Source: Pyrus communis (Eukaryota > Streptophyta > Magnoliopsida > Rosales > Rosaceae). Taken from it: DNA of 64,000 nucleotides. Below the pieces are notes generated by a model. That model was not told where the DNA came from. It searched no databases and saw only the letters and a program-made list of their open reading frames with translations. Positions 21,855 through 33,416 of this stretch are shown one piece after another. Where the stretch lies: NCBI RefSeq assembly GCF_963583255.1, contig NC_084808.1, forward strand, positions 16,113,725 to 16,177,724, read 5' to 3'. Position 1 is the first letter of the stretch, and every line of letters starts with the position of its first letter. Position numbers and translations under genes: made by a program.

Positions 21855-22095
21855 GGCTCTGATACCATGTTAAGGTACAGATTGTGAAGAACAACAATGG
21901 CAATTTCTATGTAATCTAGAAAGAGAGAGAGATTACAGAAGCTACAGAGTCTCCAATCCCTATTGATTGGCTCTAATACCATGTTAAGCTACAGATTGTG
22001 AAGAACAACAATGGCAATTTCTATGTAATCTAGAAAGAAAGAGAGATTACAGAAGCTACAGAGTCTCCAATCCCTGTTGATTGGCTCTAATACCA
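21855..22095. repeat. Tandem copies of LTR end plus primer-binding site (114-bp period)
   Basis: The unit contains a primer-binding site (plus strand GGCTCTGATACCA or GGCTCTAATACCA) at 21855-21867, 21969-21981 and 22083-22095. Each is followed by TGTTAAG, the outer end of the copia A LTR, and about 50 bp of LTR. Units start at 21868 and 21982, and the complete LTR starts at 22096. The spacer in each unit is pol-linker sequence (TACAGAGTCTCCAATCCC). Confidence 0.85.
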
Positions 22096-22325
22096 TGTTA
22101 AGCTACAGATTGTGAAGAACAACAATGGCAGTTTCTACGTAATCTAGAGAAAGAAGTACAACTGAATTATCTTCTTGTATTGAATGAACGATTACAACTC
22201 ACAGGACAAGTATACATATAAACGATTTTCCTTGCACACTAAGTAAACTACTACTAACAGACTTAACAAACTCATTCATTTATCTGTTGACACTTGTCAC
22301 CATCTGGTGGTTCTATATCTTTACA
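22096..22325 (-). repeat. Right (5') LTR of copia A
   Basis: 230 bp, about 95% identical by eye to the left LTR apart from the missing (GA)n run. It is bordered by ATTAT on the outside and a primer-binding site on the inside. Confidence 0.85.
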
Positions 22326-22481
22326 ATTATCCTCTACCTTATCTTTTAGGAGAGAATATAATGGAGATTATATTTAACGAAAATATTTGCACATGAAATT
22401 TAGTTAATTATATTTGTTTATTTAGAAGTGATTTAATTATTTCAAATTGATGAGACCATGCTAGGATATAGATTAATTTGG

Positions 22482-22539
22482 ATGCCATGTTACGTGCAAT
22501 TAAGATTTGTATGCCATGTTACGTGCAATTAAGATTTGT
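22482..22539. repeat. Two tandem 29-bp units
   Basis: The unit ATGCCATGTTACGTGCAATT plus AAGATTTGT occurs twice without mismatch. It lies between copia A and copia D, in otherwise featureless AT-rich DNA (22331-22628). Confidence 0.8.
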
Positions 22540-22633
22540 ATACTTCCTAAAAGATAGATCTACCTATTTACTATTATTTGTGTGTGGATCCATCTGGGTG
22601 TTGGATACATAAACCTAAACTATAGTTAACTAA

Positions 22634-22815
22634 TGTAAAACGTGAGTCAATGTTTAGGGAGAAAAAAGAATGTAAATAGGGTAAATACTAGGAATCCTTT
22701 ATTAGGTAGGATATTGTCTATACCCTTTATTATTTGTTTCCTTATTGAACAATGATTGTATATGTATATATTTCAAAGAAGTAATACAAGAAAGATTAAC
22801 CCGTAAAATTCTATT
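22634..22815 (+). repeat. 5' LTR of copia D
   Basis: It begins TGTAAAACGTGAGTCAATG and ends AAAATTCTATT. It is the same length as the 3' LTR. Confidence 0.9.
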
Positions 22816-22828
22816 TGGCACCAGAGCC
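22816..22828 (+). other. Primer-binding site of copia D
   Basis: TGGCACCAGAGCC starts at the base after the LTR. It differs by two transitions from the usual TGGTATCAGAGCC that pairs with initiator tRNA-Met. Confidence 0.7.
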
Positions 22829-23074
22829 TTGTTGCCGTAACCCTAGAAACTGTAAACCTTGTTTGTTCTTCCGCTGCTGTGCTTGTCTGACGTGGTCCTG
22901 TGCTACCTTGGGAAAAAAACTAGTTGGACTGTGACTGATGGAAGTATTGCAGCACCTTTTTTTGCTGCCGCGCCTATTGAAATTGCAGCAGTTTTTTATC
23001 TTGTTGCTGCTGTCGTAAGTTGTGATCATCAACATCGTGGGTATCATAAGTTTCTTTCCTGTTTGTAAGTTAAG

Positions 23075-24180
23075 ATGGCGAATCAAGGAGATGACTCTAC
23101 TTTAAAGTTGGAATGTGGTTCCCGCAAACCAACCAACAATCTGCTGTACCGAACACTGTGAAGTTGAATGGATCAAATTACCCTCTTTGGTCCAAGGTAT
23201 TGGAGATGCATATTGCTGGACGTGGTAGAAAAGGGCTTCGTGACAGGGAGTACCAAGGAACCTGCTAAGGATAGTGCTGAGTATGAGACGTGGGAGACAG
23301 CGAATGCAATAACAAAAGGGTGGTTGATCAATTCCATGGAACCTGCTATCATGGGATTTTTTATTCACCTGCATACTGCTAAAGAAGTTTGGGAGGAGGT
23401 GGCTCAGACTGATTATGATGGTTCGGATATCTCTCAAATCTATGAATTGAAGGTTAAGTTGTTCAAGCTTCGTCAAGAGGGCCGCCCTGTTGGTGTGTAT
23501 TACGCTGACCTCAAGTCCGTTTGACAAGAGCTAGATCAACGGAGACCAATTAAGATGGAATGTGTTGCCGATCTCAAGATACTTCGAGAAGAAATTCAAA
23601 TTGATCATGTGTATGCCTTTTTGGCGGGTTTGGATGACATCTTTGATAAAGTATGTAGTGATATTCTCTGTACTCAACCATTACCATCTGTCGAGGAAGT
23701 GTTTTCTGTTGTTAGGCGTGAAGCACAACAACATGCCACTATGATGGGTGAGAGTAACGACCAAGGGAGGCTGCCATCCATGGCCATGGTCTCTCGGCCA
23801 CCAGCAACTTCCCGTCCTAACAATTCTTCTAATCAATCTTTTAATTCTCGTCCCTTTACCCGAGAAAACAAAGATGATTTGAAGTGTACTTTCTATGCTC
23901 AAACCCGCCATATTGAAGATACATGTTTTACCAAGCATGGGGTACTTGATTGGCTTCCAGAATTTAAGAAAAAATTACGTGCCAAGGAACATGGAGTAGC
24001 CAGGTCTAGTGGAGGCCGTGCCTCCCTTGCCGCAGCTACACCAATAGCCTAGGAGGCGGGGGCTAGCTCAGGTGATCGTAGTCAAACTTTGTTGACTCGT
24101 ACTGCTCCTGGTGATTTGTCCTCCAATACAGGTACTATAGGGCGTGTTTTCTTAGCCTTCGAAAGTGAGCAACATACAGG
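23075..24180 (+). pseudogene. Copia D gag remnant
   Basis: An ATG at 23075 starts a short frame (MANQGDDST) that is frameshifted before the gag body. The body reads LNGSNYPLWSKVLEMHIAGR, TKGWLINSMEPAIMGFFIHL, AKEVWEEVAQTDYDGSD (23168-23524), then after a TGA continues from 23525 (RRPIKMECVADLKILREEIQ, FLAGLDDIFDKVCSDIL). This is a UBN2-type gag followed by a nucleocapsid-like CTFYAQTRHIEDTCFTKHG, a modified zinc knuckle with CX2C altered to C..A. A further TAG is at 24050. Confidence 0.85.
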
Positions 24181-27100
24181 TTGGATTCTTGATTTTGGTG
24201 CAACCGATCATATGACATATGATAAAAATATGTTTCAATATATGACAATGTCTCACAGGAAAAGCATAGCAACTGCCAATAGGATTCTTGTACCCGTGTG
24301 TGGCGCGGGCACTATGTGCAACTTTTATCATCTCTCCCATTACATTGTTGCTTATTTGTTCCATCTTTGTCCCATCATTTATTATCAGTAACACATGTTA
24401 CTAAACAATTGGATTGTGTTGTTCTAATGTATTCGTCATCTTTTTTACTTTAGGATATTCAGACCAAGGAGATAATTAGGCGTGGCACTAAGAGAGAGGG
24501 GTTGTACTATATGGATGATGTCGTTCTTGGCAGGGCTAATGCGATTCGAGCATCACATGATAGTAATTTGCAAGAAGTATGGTTATTACATCGTCGGTTA
24601 GGGCATGCATCTTTTGGCTATTTACAACATATGTTGCCTAGTCTATTTAATAGAATAAACGAATCAGACTTACATTGTGAAGTATGTATTCTTGCTAAAA
24701 GCCATCATGCTTTGTTTCCTCCTAGTTTAAATAAAAGGTCCTTGTCGTTTGAACTTGTGCACTCTGATGTTTGGGGGCTTTCTCCAGTTGTTGCCCTTTC
24801 TGGCATTAAATGGTTTGTTATGTTTGTTGATGATTGTACTTGTATGACTTGGCTATATGTGTTGAAAAATAAAAGTGATGTTGGTATGTTTTTTCGCTCT
24901 TTATCTCAGATGATTCAAACACAATATTCATCTGTGATTAAAGTATTTTGTTCTGACAATGGTGGTAAGTACATTAATTTTGAGTTGTTAGAGTTTCTTC
25001 GTGATCGATGCATCCTCCATGAAACGACTTGTCCTCATACCCTGCAACAAAATAGGGTTGTTGAATGAAAAAACTGCCACATCCTAGAAACTGCCCGTGC
25101 TCTTCTGATTGGAGCCTCTATTCCTAAGGTTTTTTGGCCTGAAGCTGTCACTTATGCCGTATATATTATTAACCGTATGCCATCTCGGGTTCTGGATTTT
25201 CAAACACCTCTTCAAGTCCTCACTCAACATGCTTCAGTGGTGTCGACTCATATTCTCACTCCTCGAGTATTTGGGTGTGTGGCTTATGTGCATATTCAAA
25301 AACTTTATCACACAAAGTTGGATCTGTGTGCCCTCCAGTGTGTGTTTGTGGGTTTCTCATCTCACCAAAAAGGCTATAAATGTTATCACCCTAAGACTTG
25401 GCGTATGTATGTAACCATGGATGTGACCTTTTCTGAATTAGAGTTTTTTTTATCATTCCGTGGATTTATCTTCAGATCACCAGGGGGAGAACCTTATTGG
25501 TGATCTGGAGTGGTTAGATCTAGGGGGAGACACCATTTCAAATAGTACTAGCACCGAACCTACCACTGAATCGGTTTATACTGAGAATACTAATGTTGAA
25601 GTTCATGCCAAGCATCAGGAGGTTCCTGCCGAGGAACCTAATACCCAGGAGACTGCCGAATTGGCTTCTGAATAGCCAAGACAGAGCTCTGCCGAGCCCA
25701 GTACACAGTTGCAGCAGCCATATGCAGAATCTGCTAATGTGCCCCTCTCTATCTCTAGCTCCAAAGTGCCGCCCAATGCATCTTCTCTGAATATACCTGA
25801 GGTAAGTACCGTAGATGATTATGTAATTAATCCAAGTGATAATGTAAATGCATATAGGTTGCCACCAAGACAAAATCGAGGTGTGCCGCCTAATAGATTT
25901 TCTCCGGAAGGGAAGGTGAAGTATCCAATAGCCAACTATGTCTCATGTAGTGGTCTTGCACCGGAATGCCAAACCTTGGTGAACAATATAGAGTCAGTTC
26001 AAGTACCAACTCGAGTGGAGGAAGCTCTAAAGGATCCAAAGTGGGCAAAAGCAATGGATGAGGAAATGTTGGCGTTGCAAAAAAATAATACTTGGGAGGT
26101 GACGTGTTTACCCAAAGGAAAAAAGACAGTTGGATACTGGTGGGTGTTTACAATTAAATACAAAGCCGATGGATCGATAGATAGTTATAAAGCAAGGTTG
26201 GTAGCTAAAGGATACACTCAAACATATGGAGTAGATTACCAAGAAACTTTCTCTCCAGTTGCCAAGATGAATATGGTACGTGTTCTAATTTCTTTAGCTG
26301 CAAATATGGATTGACCATTAAAACAGTTTGATGTGAAAAATGCTTTTCTCTATGGAAATTTGGAGGAAGAAGTATATATGGTTTTTCCTCCTGGGTATAG
26401 TGCTTATGGGAATACCGGAGCATGTCGGTTGCGTAAGTCACTCTATGGACTAAAGCAATCACTTCGTGCGTGGTTTGACAGGTTTACCCAAGTTATGAAA
26501 AAGAATAGGTATCATTAGAGTCATTCTGATCACACATTGTTTGTTAAACAAAGACAAGGTAAAGTGACAGCCCTAATCATCTATGTAGATGACATGATTA
26601 TCACTGGAGATGATCGTGATGAGATTTTGAAGTTACAAAATAATTTGGCAGCCGAGTTCGAAATGAAAAACCTAGGAGACTTGAAGGATTTTATTGGGGT
26701 TGAAGTTGCTCGCTCTTCAAAAGGTATTTTCTTGTCTCAACGTAAGTATGTTCTAGATTTATTAAAAGAAACTGGCATGCTGGGGTGTAAGCTGGTAGAC
26801 ACTCCTATTGTTGAAAAACATCAACTGTGTTTGGATCCAAATCAAAAGTAAGTTGATAAAGGGAGATATCAGAGACTTGTAGGAAGACTAATTTATTTGG
26901 CTCATACACGTCCAGATATTGCTTATGCTGTAAGTGTGATAAGTCAGTTTATGCATTAACCGAGTGTGGATCATATGGCTGCTGTTATGCGTATCCTAGC
27001 ATATTTGAAGTCTGTGCTAGGAAAAGGAGTTCTGTATGGGAAGCACGGGCATTTGACGATTGAGGGGTTCACAGATAATGATTGGGCAGGAAATGTCAGT

Positions 27101-27477
27101 GATAGAAGATTTACTTCTGGGTATTTTACTTTTGTAAAAATTTGATTACATGGCAAAGTAAAAAACAAAAGGTGGTATCACGGTCTTCAGCTGAGGCTGA
27201 GTATAGGGGCATGGCCCACGACATTTGTGAAATTCTTTGGCTTCGAAAACTTCTTTGGGGTCTTAGGTTCAAGCCAAAAGAGACCATGAAACTATATTGT
27301 GATAACAAATCAGCAAGAGATATAACTGATAATCCGGTGCAGCATGATAGGACAAAACATGTGGAGGTTGATCGACATTTCATTAAAGAGAAGCTTGAGA
27401 AGAAGATTGTGTCTATACCGTTTGTGAAATCGGAGGAGCAACTTGCAGATGTTCTTACTCATGCGGTGTGTAGTTGA
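24181..27477 (+). pseudogene. Copia D pol remnant: protease, integrase, RT, RNase H
   Basis: Protease: WILDFGATDHMT at about 24182-24217, where the usual active-site DSG has become DFG. Integrase: zinc-binding HRRLGH with CEVCILAK (24590-24710), then HSDVWG, FVDDCTCMTWLY and SDNGGKY (24750-24970). [48 protein letters not shown] and YVDDMIITGDD (26580-26612). RNase H: SSAEAEYRGMA, YCDNKSARDITDNPVQHDRT and HVEVDRHFIKEKL (27190-27400). Stops interrupt it at about 25066, 26312, 26516, 26849 and 26957, with frame changes near 24330, 25450 and 27140. Confidence 0.9.
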
Positions 27478-27541
27478 AAGTTTGATGACTCACTTGTCAA
27501 GTTGGGCATGTATGACATCTATGCACCAACTTGAGGGGGAG

Positions 27542-27723
27542 TGTAAAACGTGAGTCAATGTTTAGGGAGAAAAAGGAATGTAAATAGGGTAAATACTAGG
27601 AATGCTTTATTAGGTAGGATATTGTCTATACTCTTTATTATTTGTTTCCTTGTTGAACAAGGATTGTATATGTATATATTTCAAAGAAGTAATACAAGAA
27701 AGATCACCCCGTAAAATTCTATT
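27542..27723 (+). repeat. 3' LTR of copia D
   Basis: 182 bp, a match to 22634-22815 with about seven substitutions and no gaps. The polypurine tract TTGAGGGGGAG lies immediately upstream at 27531-27541. Confidence 0.9.
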
Positions 27724-27728
27724 ACTAA

Positions 27729-28980
27729 AAGATGTGTAATTGAATCTGCAACAATAATTTGCAAGTTCAAAGAAGAGGACACCTATGATTTAAGATTAAT
27801 GAATATCTGAAAGGAACCAGATGTTATATAACTTTGGAATCTATTAAGAGTGCTTTGGTGCTATGAAATGTTTTATAAAACAATTTAACGCAGAGCGATT
27901 ACTTGTTAATCTTGTACGCACGCACAATCAAGTTTACAGTGTGGATATTCAAAAGAAACCATAGCTGGCTCGAATTTGCTCTAACACGTATACTAATTCG
28001 TGTAAAGGACGAACGGGAAAAAAAAAAAATTCCTTATTCAGATAAACCAAATGTGAAAAAATCCGGAATATCTCAATTAAGTTGAATACGAAAGAAAGCT
28101 AGATTCGACCACATTACATCAACCTTGGAAGAAGTAGGATATTGAAAGAGTGGAACAAGTTGGAACACATAGACATAGCTGTTAATCTAGTTTAAGAGTT
28201 CATAACGGGTATTTAGAGCAAGAGAGGGATTTCTGTATGAATTTAATTAGAGGGTGTTATGGCTTTTTCAAAAGGGTTAAGCAAGAATAATCAGAGGACC
28301 ATGGGGACCTAAAGCAATAATCATACGTATGGAAAGTCTGCGATTTCATTGCTTTTTGGTTAAGATATGAACATCTTCTTAATATCATTGTTTGAAAATC
28401 CCTCTGTCGTGGCCTCTAACTCTCACGTTTAACACTGGTTTGATTATCGTTAAAGGTGAATTTGAATCACATTATGCCATTTAATTAGTACTATGGTCTG
28501 CTGTTATTCTTTTACTTGTATGTGAGAGGTCTTACGTTTGATTTTTATCAAAAATGAATATGAGAAGGAAGATTCAAATTTATCTAATCAACTTGATTAA
28601 GCTTAAATTTGCATGTTTATGCTGTTATTAGTAAGAAAAAGGTCTAAAGTTGGAGAAGGACCCCCCCCCCAAAAAAAAACAAAAAAGAAAGTAAGTACGA
28701 GGAAAAAAAAACTTTAGAACCATTTTTTCACGTAAAATTTATACTGAGAGGAAGGGTTTGAAATTGAAACGTGGCTCTTTCTATTTGTCGTTCTCTTTAT
28801 TTCCAATTCTAATTACACTCGAGCTCCCAAGTTCATATCCCTTATTATTCTCGCTTGTATAAAAATAAAAATAATAATAATAAAAAAAAACCAAAAAACA
28901 AAAAACAAAAAACAAAATTCTTATCCGTATGTGAAAAAAGTGAAAAATAAAAAAATATTTCAGACAAAGACTTAATAGGC
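27729..28980. other. AT-rich intergenic DNA, no gene seen
   Basis: It contains a C-run followed by an A-run (28661-28678) and A-rich stretches at 28680-28710 and 28860-28920. No coding signal was found. The last few hundred bases are upstream of the WVD2-like gene. Confidence 0.5.
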
Positions 28981-29022
28981 GTTAATACACGGCGTCAATG
29001 CCGACGGGACACCGCGCGCGCA

Positions 29023-29030
29023 TATAAAAG
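29023..29030 (+). promoter_or_regulatory. TATA box of the WVD2-like gene
   Basis: TATAAAAG, preceded by a GC-rich stretch (ACCGCGCGCGC), lies about 30 bp upstream of a likely transcription start near 29055. A short direct repeat (CACAGAGG units, 29070-29105) and a donor site CT|GTGAGT at 29149/29150 follow. This fits a non-coding first exon. Confidence 0.6.
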
Positions 29031-30951
29031 CAACAGAATGTATGCTTTGAAAACATAACACCTCGATAGGCACAGAGGCACAGAGGCACAGAGGCTCACA
29101 GACGCACAGAGCGAAATCCTCCTACATCTTCAGACTTCGGACCAAAACTGTGAGTTGATTACCACCCTTGCCACCTTCTCATCCATCCATGCTCTCGATC
29201 TGCTCGAAATGCTATAGCTTGTTGCGCGTCCATGAAATGCAGTATCGATTTTTTCAATGTCGTTTCATTTTGATCTGTTTTTGGTTTTGTTTCTTCGTGC
29301 ATTTGGATTGATTTTTGCTAATTATGTATGAAAACCCAGATTTTGAAATCTGTGTTTTAAACTTGTTTGGTTCACTTAGATCTTTGTTTGGTTGCTGAGA
29401 AAATGCAGCTGGGAAAATACACGATTTTTTTTCCGATTTTGGTGTGTTTTGAGTGTCTGGGGAAAGAGAAGAAAGAACTAAATATTCCAATTTTCCAATG
29501 TGGTTAACTAGTTATTACAGTTTAACCCATTTGAGGTGAAATGGGTTTGCTTTATACTTTTTTTTCTTTCTGTGTATGTCAAAGAAATATGTGTGATTAC
29601 TCAGCCAAAGCTAATCTTAATTAGGCATTATAATCTTAATTGTTTTAGTAAATTATAAAAACACCCTGACAACTATGAGTTTTATACAAAAACACTCTGA
29701 GAGCTCAAGCGGATAAGAAAATCTCTCATCCGTCCCTTTGTCATCATTGGTTCTTAGTTGTAATATCGGCCCTTATTACCAAAGTCAATTGGGCTTTTTT
29801 TTTTTCCTTTCTAAAGTATTGGATTTGGAGTGTTTTTCTTTAAAGTGTAATGTTAACAAGAGTTTGTTTGAATATTAGACATGTTTTGTTTGTACTTAAT
29901 CCAACAAATTGAGGTTTGAGATCCTTTTGAATTCCTACTTGGTATTCATATTGGTTCAATATTTGTCAGTTTCCACAAAATTTAAATGTGAAGTTAAGAA
30001 GTGACTGTGTTTATCGGTTCACGTTTTGCTTTTCTACCATATACATAAGCTCGTGCCTTCGAAATTGCCTCTTACTGCAGTTTAAATTTAGTGCAGAGTG
30101 ATTCTCTTTTGCTTTGTAAAACCCTCCCCATTCTTCGATTTTCTTTGTCTGTTGTTTGGCGATATCTCAGGGTGTTATGGCGACTCATCAAAGAAAATAC
30201 GGATTGAGCACACCTATCTATTTTTTCTTTCATTTGGTTCTTCTCCCTCTTTCTTCACACCTCTGGTTGTTGGCAGAGCAAATGATTCTGTCTCTTGCTA
30301 CTTTATGTTAAATAATTAACATCTATTTGCATACTTAACAAACCCATCATACTGCTGAAGGGAATGATGAGTTTTTTAATAGTTCGAGTTCAATATGCTT
30401 TATCATCTTTTCTCACTCGCTCATTGTTTGTTAGTCGTCATCTTCTTTTGATACTCCTGAGTAATTTTCATCTATCTGCGGAAAAATTAGCATACAAATA
30501 TTTCCTCATGGAAGAAGGGTGGTTTCATCTGTACGCATTTTGAGTATTTAAAAGTCAAATAACATCACGTTTTTGTTATGTTTGCCCACAATAGTTGTTC
30601 TGGAATTGTTCTATTTTTCTTTAAAACATTACATTGTAACTTAGCTAATACTATCACTCTTGCATCTTCTTTTGTTCCCCTCTCTCTTTTTGGTCAGAAA
30701 AAGAGAATATATATTTTTTTTCCAGTAGCAGCATATCCAAAAGGGTGGTAAAAACATGAATTAAAATATCGTTCTGCACTTTCATGAATTAAAAATGTTT
30801 TTACACTTTTACGGAGTTTGTAAGCACCAAATCATGACCAAATTTTATTTTATTTTTGTAAGTAATGAGAAGGTGCAAACATGTTTGCACTCTAGATACA
30901 CCTATAATGATATTGTTACAATTGGGATGCTTTTTCTGTATTGCAAGTGTA

Positions 30952-32637
30952 ATGGGGATGGAAGTTACAGATATCTGCATGGACAAGGAATCAGAAAGTG
31001 TCACAAACTATTCAGGTCTTTCTCATGATTCAAACCCTGAGGGAATTCCAGAATGTAGTGAAGATCAGAATGTAGTAAGGTCGGATTCAGATAATCACCA
31101 GACTGTGGAGAAGGTTCAACTGGATTCCGGGAAAACAAAGGTTACTAGTAAGTCACTTGCATCTGTAAAACATGCATCAAAACCTGCTGCTGGAAATGCT
31201 GGAACAAAACACACTGTTCCACAGCCATTTACCTTAGCTACTGAAAAGCGTGCTTCATGTGGAAATCGTCCAGTCAGTGTTGCTCTTAATTGCGGTAACG
31301 GTGTTAATAAATTATCCAATACAAGCGATCTGCGAATTCTTAATACCACAAAGCATAACCAGGTAGCTCCTGCTAACCAAAGCCTAGATATAGGTTGTTT
31401 TAAAATTCCCTATGTATCCGTTGGTTATTTTTTATTCTTTTGAACGTTGACGAAAACATTTTGTCAAGACTTTCCTTGACTTGATTGCATGTGTTGTCTC
31501 TGTTGTAGTCGCAAAAGTTTTTTATGACATCTATGTCTTTGCAGCCAATATCACCGTTGGTACGAAGGAAGCCATTGCAACCGGATAGGAAGAACCATTC
31601 TGATGAGGAAGATTCCTGTTCTGTTGCTTCCATGTATCCTTTTCTACATTTTGAAGTCCTAGCTTGATTCATTTGTCTTTTCATCTTCTTCCTACCACTC
31701 ACTTCTAATCGTAATTTAAGTTCTATTCCTTGAGCATGCATAGCACAGTAGCATCTGCACGAACTCTTAAGTTCAGAGAAACTGTGGCATCTGCTCCAAC
31801 GTTAAGATGCACTGAGCGTGCGAAGAAAAGGAAGGAGGTAGTGCCTTCACAGTTTTTTATTATGTGGAGTTAAATTTAATTACTCCGATGAGTAGTCCCT
31901 AAGCAATGACTGTGCACCCTTATTATTGTTGCCATATCTAGTTTTATTCAAGGTTAAAGGAGAAGCACCAAGCACTGGAGGTGCAAAAAACTAAACGTGA
32001 TGCAAGGACCAAGGTTCTCTCTCTCTCTCCACCCACCCCCCCACCCACACACACACACACACACTGTTGTTCCATTGTTTCTTAACTTTTTTAGTCTGTT
32101 CATGTTTTTTAGTTCAGCTCGGTCATTCTTACTTGATTTTTCTTTACCTTTGTCTGCTTCATAATCTTGGAATTTCAAGGAAGAGGAGGAGGCAGCTATC
32201 AAGCAACTGAGAAAGAGTTTAGCGTTTAAGGCAAACCTGATGCCAAGCTTCTATCACGAGGGACCTCCACCAAAAACTGAACTTACAAAGGTTATACAGT
32301 GACTTTATCTGGTTCTACCCTGCATGAGATTCTGTTACCCTATTTGAAACCACAGATAGAATAATATTACATTGTACGAACTGTGACAAATACATAAACA
32401 TTATTTTATATAAATGTAAATTACAGCTCAAGTTGTTACATTTTTGCCTTGTCTGTATGCCAGCTGCCATCAACTCGTGCAAAATCACCAAAGCTTGGCC
32501 GGAGGATGAGCTGCAGCAGCACATCCAAAGTATCCCGAGGAGACAGAATGAAAGGAAATCATCACAGTACGGCTAGTTACAAAGAAGGCATCGCTTATGT
32601 CGGTTCCATGAAAAGCGAGGATCAGATCAACATCTAA
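30952..32637 (+). CDS. WDL: WVD2-like microtubule-associated protein (TPX2 family)
   Basis: The coding exons are 30952-31362, 31545-31633, 31744-31837, 31942-32013, 32180-32290 and 32464-32637: 951 nt, 316 residues, all GT-AG with consistent phase. A non-coding exon ends at about 29149 and is separated by a 1.8-kb intron (acceptor at 30947). The start [13 protein letters not shown] is typical of the family. The C-terminal third carries the TPX2 C-terminal (KLEEK-type) domain: [49 protein letters not shown] and [19 protein letters not shown]2/WDL proteins bind and bundle cortical microtubules and influence cell elongation and organ twisting. The middle is low-complexity and Ser/Lys-rich, as in relatives. 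A second in-frame ATG lies two codons downstream and either could be used. I cannot tell which WDL member it is. Confidence 0.93.
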
Positions 32638-33416
32638 AATGGCAATGCTGTTTGCTAGTTTCATTGATGAGACTAGGAAAGTGGACGAGATAAACAAGTT
32701 CGTTCCGGCCAACCTAAATGGACAGCATACGGACATTTATGTTCAATCCTGAGTTTTCTGGTGAGTGTCCTAATTGATAGGAGGAAATGAGTCTTCACCT
32801 CTCAAGTATGTGCATGTTTTGTTTGTGTAAATCGCAGCGACTTGTTGCATTGATTGTGTGTAATGTATGAAGTGTACACATCTTCTGTAATTTATATCAA
32901 TTCGTGTATGTGAAGAGTTATTTATTGACCAAGAAGACTGTTTGTACTCTTGTTTGAATAATCTATCTAATGTTGGAGATCAACCTGCTTTCGTGTGCAA
33001 CTCGCCCTCCGCTCCCTCCTCCCTCTTCCCTCTAATCCACCAACAACAAGAACTGATCGGATGTTTTCCGGCACCGATGACGGTAACATTATCTCCTTTT
33101 TTCATTTTATATCTTCAAATAAAACCCCTGTTTTGGTTGGACTCATATCACTCTTACATTTACTCATGTGACATCACGACCCAATAACCAACTAGCTTAA
33201 AGGCCGTGATGTGTTGGCCGACGCTTAGTTGACAATGTAACTTCACCCTAAAATGACGAAACACCATCAAATTAATGATGAAAGCCATCGTAAAGAAATT
33301 ATGATATGAACAAATTTGAACCGAAAAGGTCCTTTTATTAATTAATTCAAACTATCCTGCAAATCCTAAACAACCTCCCCAGGGCTAAAATCCCTTATTA
33401 CACATCGAGTTTAGAG
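32638..33416. other. WDL 3' UTR, then intergenic DNA
   Basis: The 3' UTR probably runs to about 32930, where AT-rich polyadenylation-like sequence occurs. From there to the solo LTR I see no gene. Confidence 0.5.

Larger units (their letters stand above)
11306..22330 (-). mobile_element. Copia element A: rearranged, nested LTR retrotransposon (TSD ATTAT)
   Basis: The outer ends are LTRs of one family in minus orientation: left (3') LTR 11386-11671 and right (5') LTR 22096-22325. ATTAT flanks the outer edges (11306-11310, repeated at 11381-11385, and 22326-22330). A primer-binding site complementary to initiator tRNA-Met (TGGTATCAGAGCC-type, here TGGTATTAGAGCC) follows the right LTR at 22095-22083, and a polypurine tract (ATTGAGGGGGGA) precedes the left LTR at 11683-11672. 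The interior is not collinear: pol is minus at 11.7-13.9 kb, gag is plus at 13.9-14.7 kb, a second RT piece is minus at 20.9-21.2 kb and an integrase piece is plus at 21.2-21.85 kb. Two copies of another LTR family lie between. No intact frame remains. Confidence 0.85.
22629..27728 (+). mobile_element. Copia element D: full-length, decayed, TSD ACTAA
   Basis: It has 182-bp LTRs at 22634-22815 and 27542-27723, flanked by ACTAA on both sides (22629-22633 and 27724-27728). The LTRs differ at about 7 of 182 positions by eye, so it is a fairly recent insertion. A primer-binding site (TGGCACCAGAGCC) follows the 5' LTR directly and a polypurine tract (TTGAGGGGGAG) precedes the 3' LTR. Order inside: gag, protease, integrase, RT, RNase H, all plus strand. 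All domains are present but broken by stops and frameshifts, so it cannot move on its own. Confidence 0.95.

Noticed and set aside
22629..27728. Endogenous plant virus (caulimovirid) instead of a copia element
   Set aside because: Integrase precedes RT, two LTRs with target duplication are present, and there is no movement or coat protein sequence; this is Ty1/copia order.
29254..29490. 78-codon minus-strand frame
   Set aside because: It lies inside the 1.8-kb 5'-UTR intron of the WVD2-like gene, is Lys/Gln/Ser-rich from T-rich plus-strand DNA, and matches nothing known.
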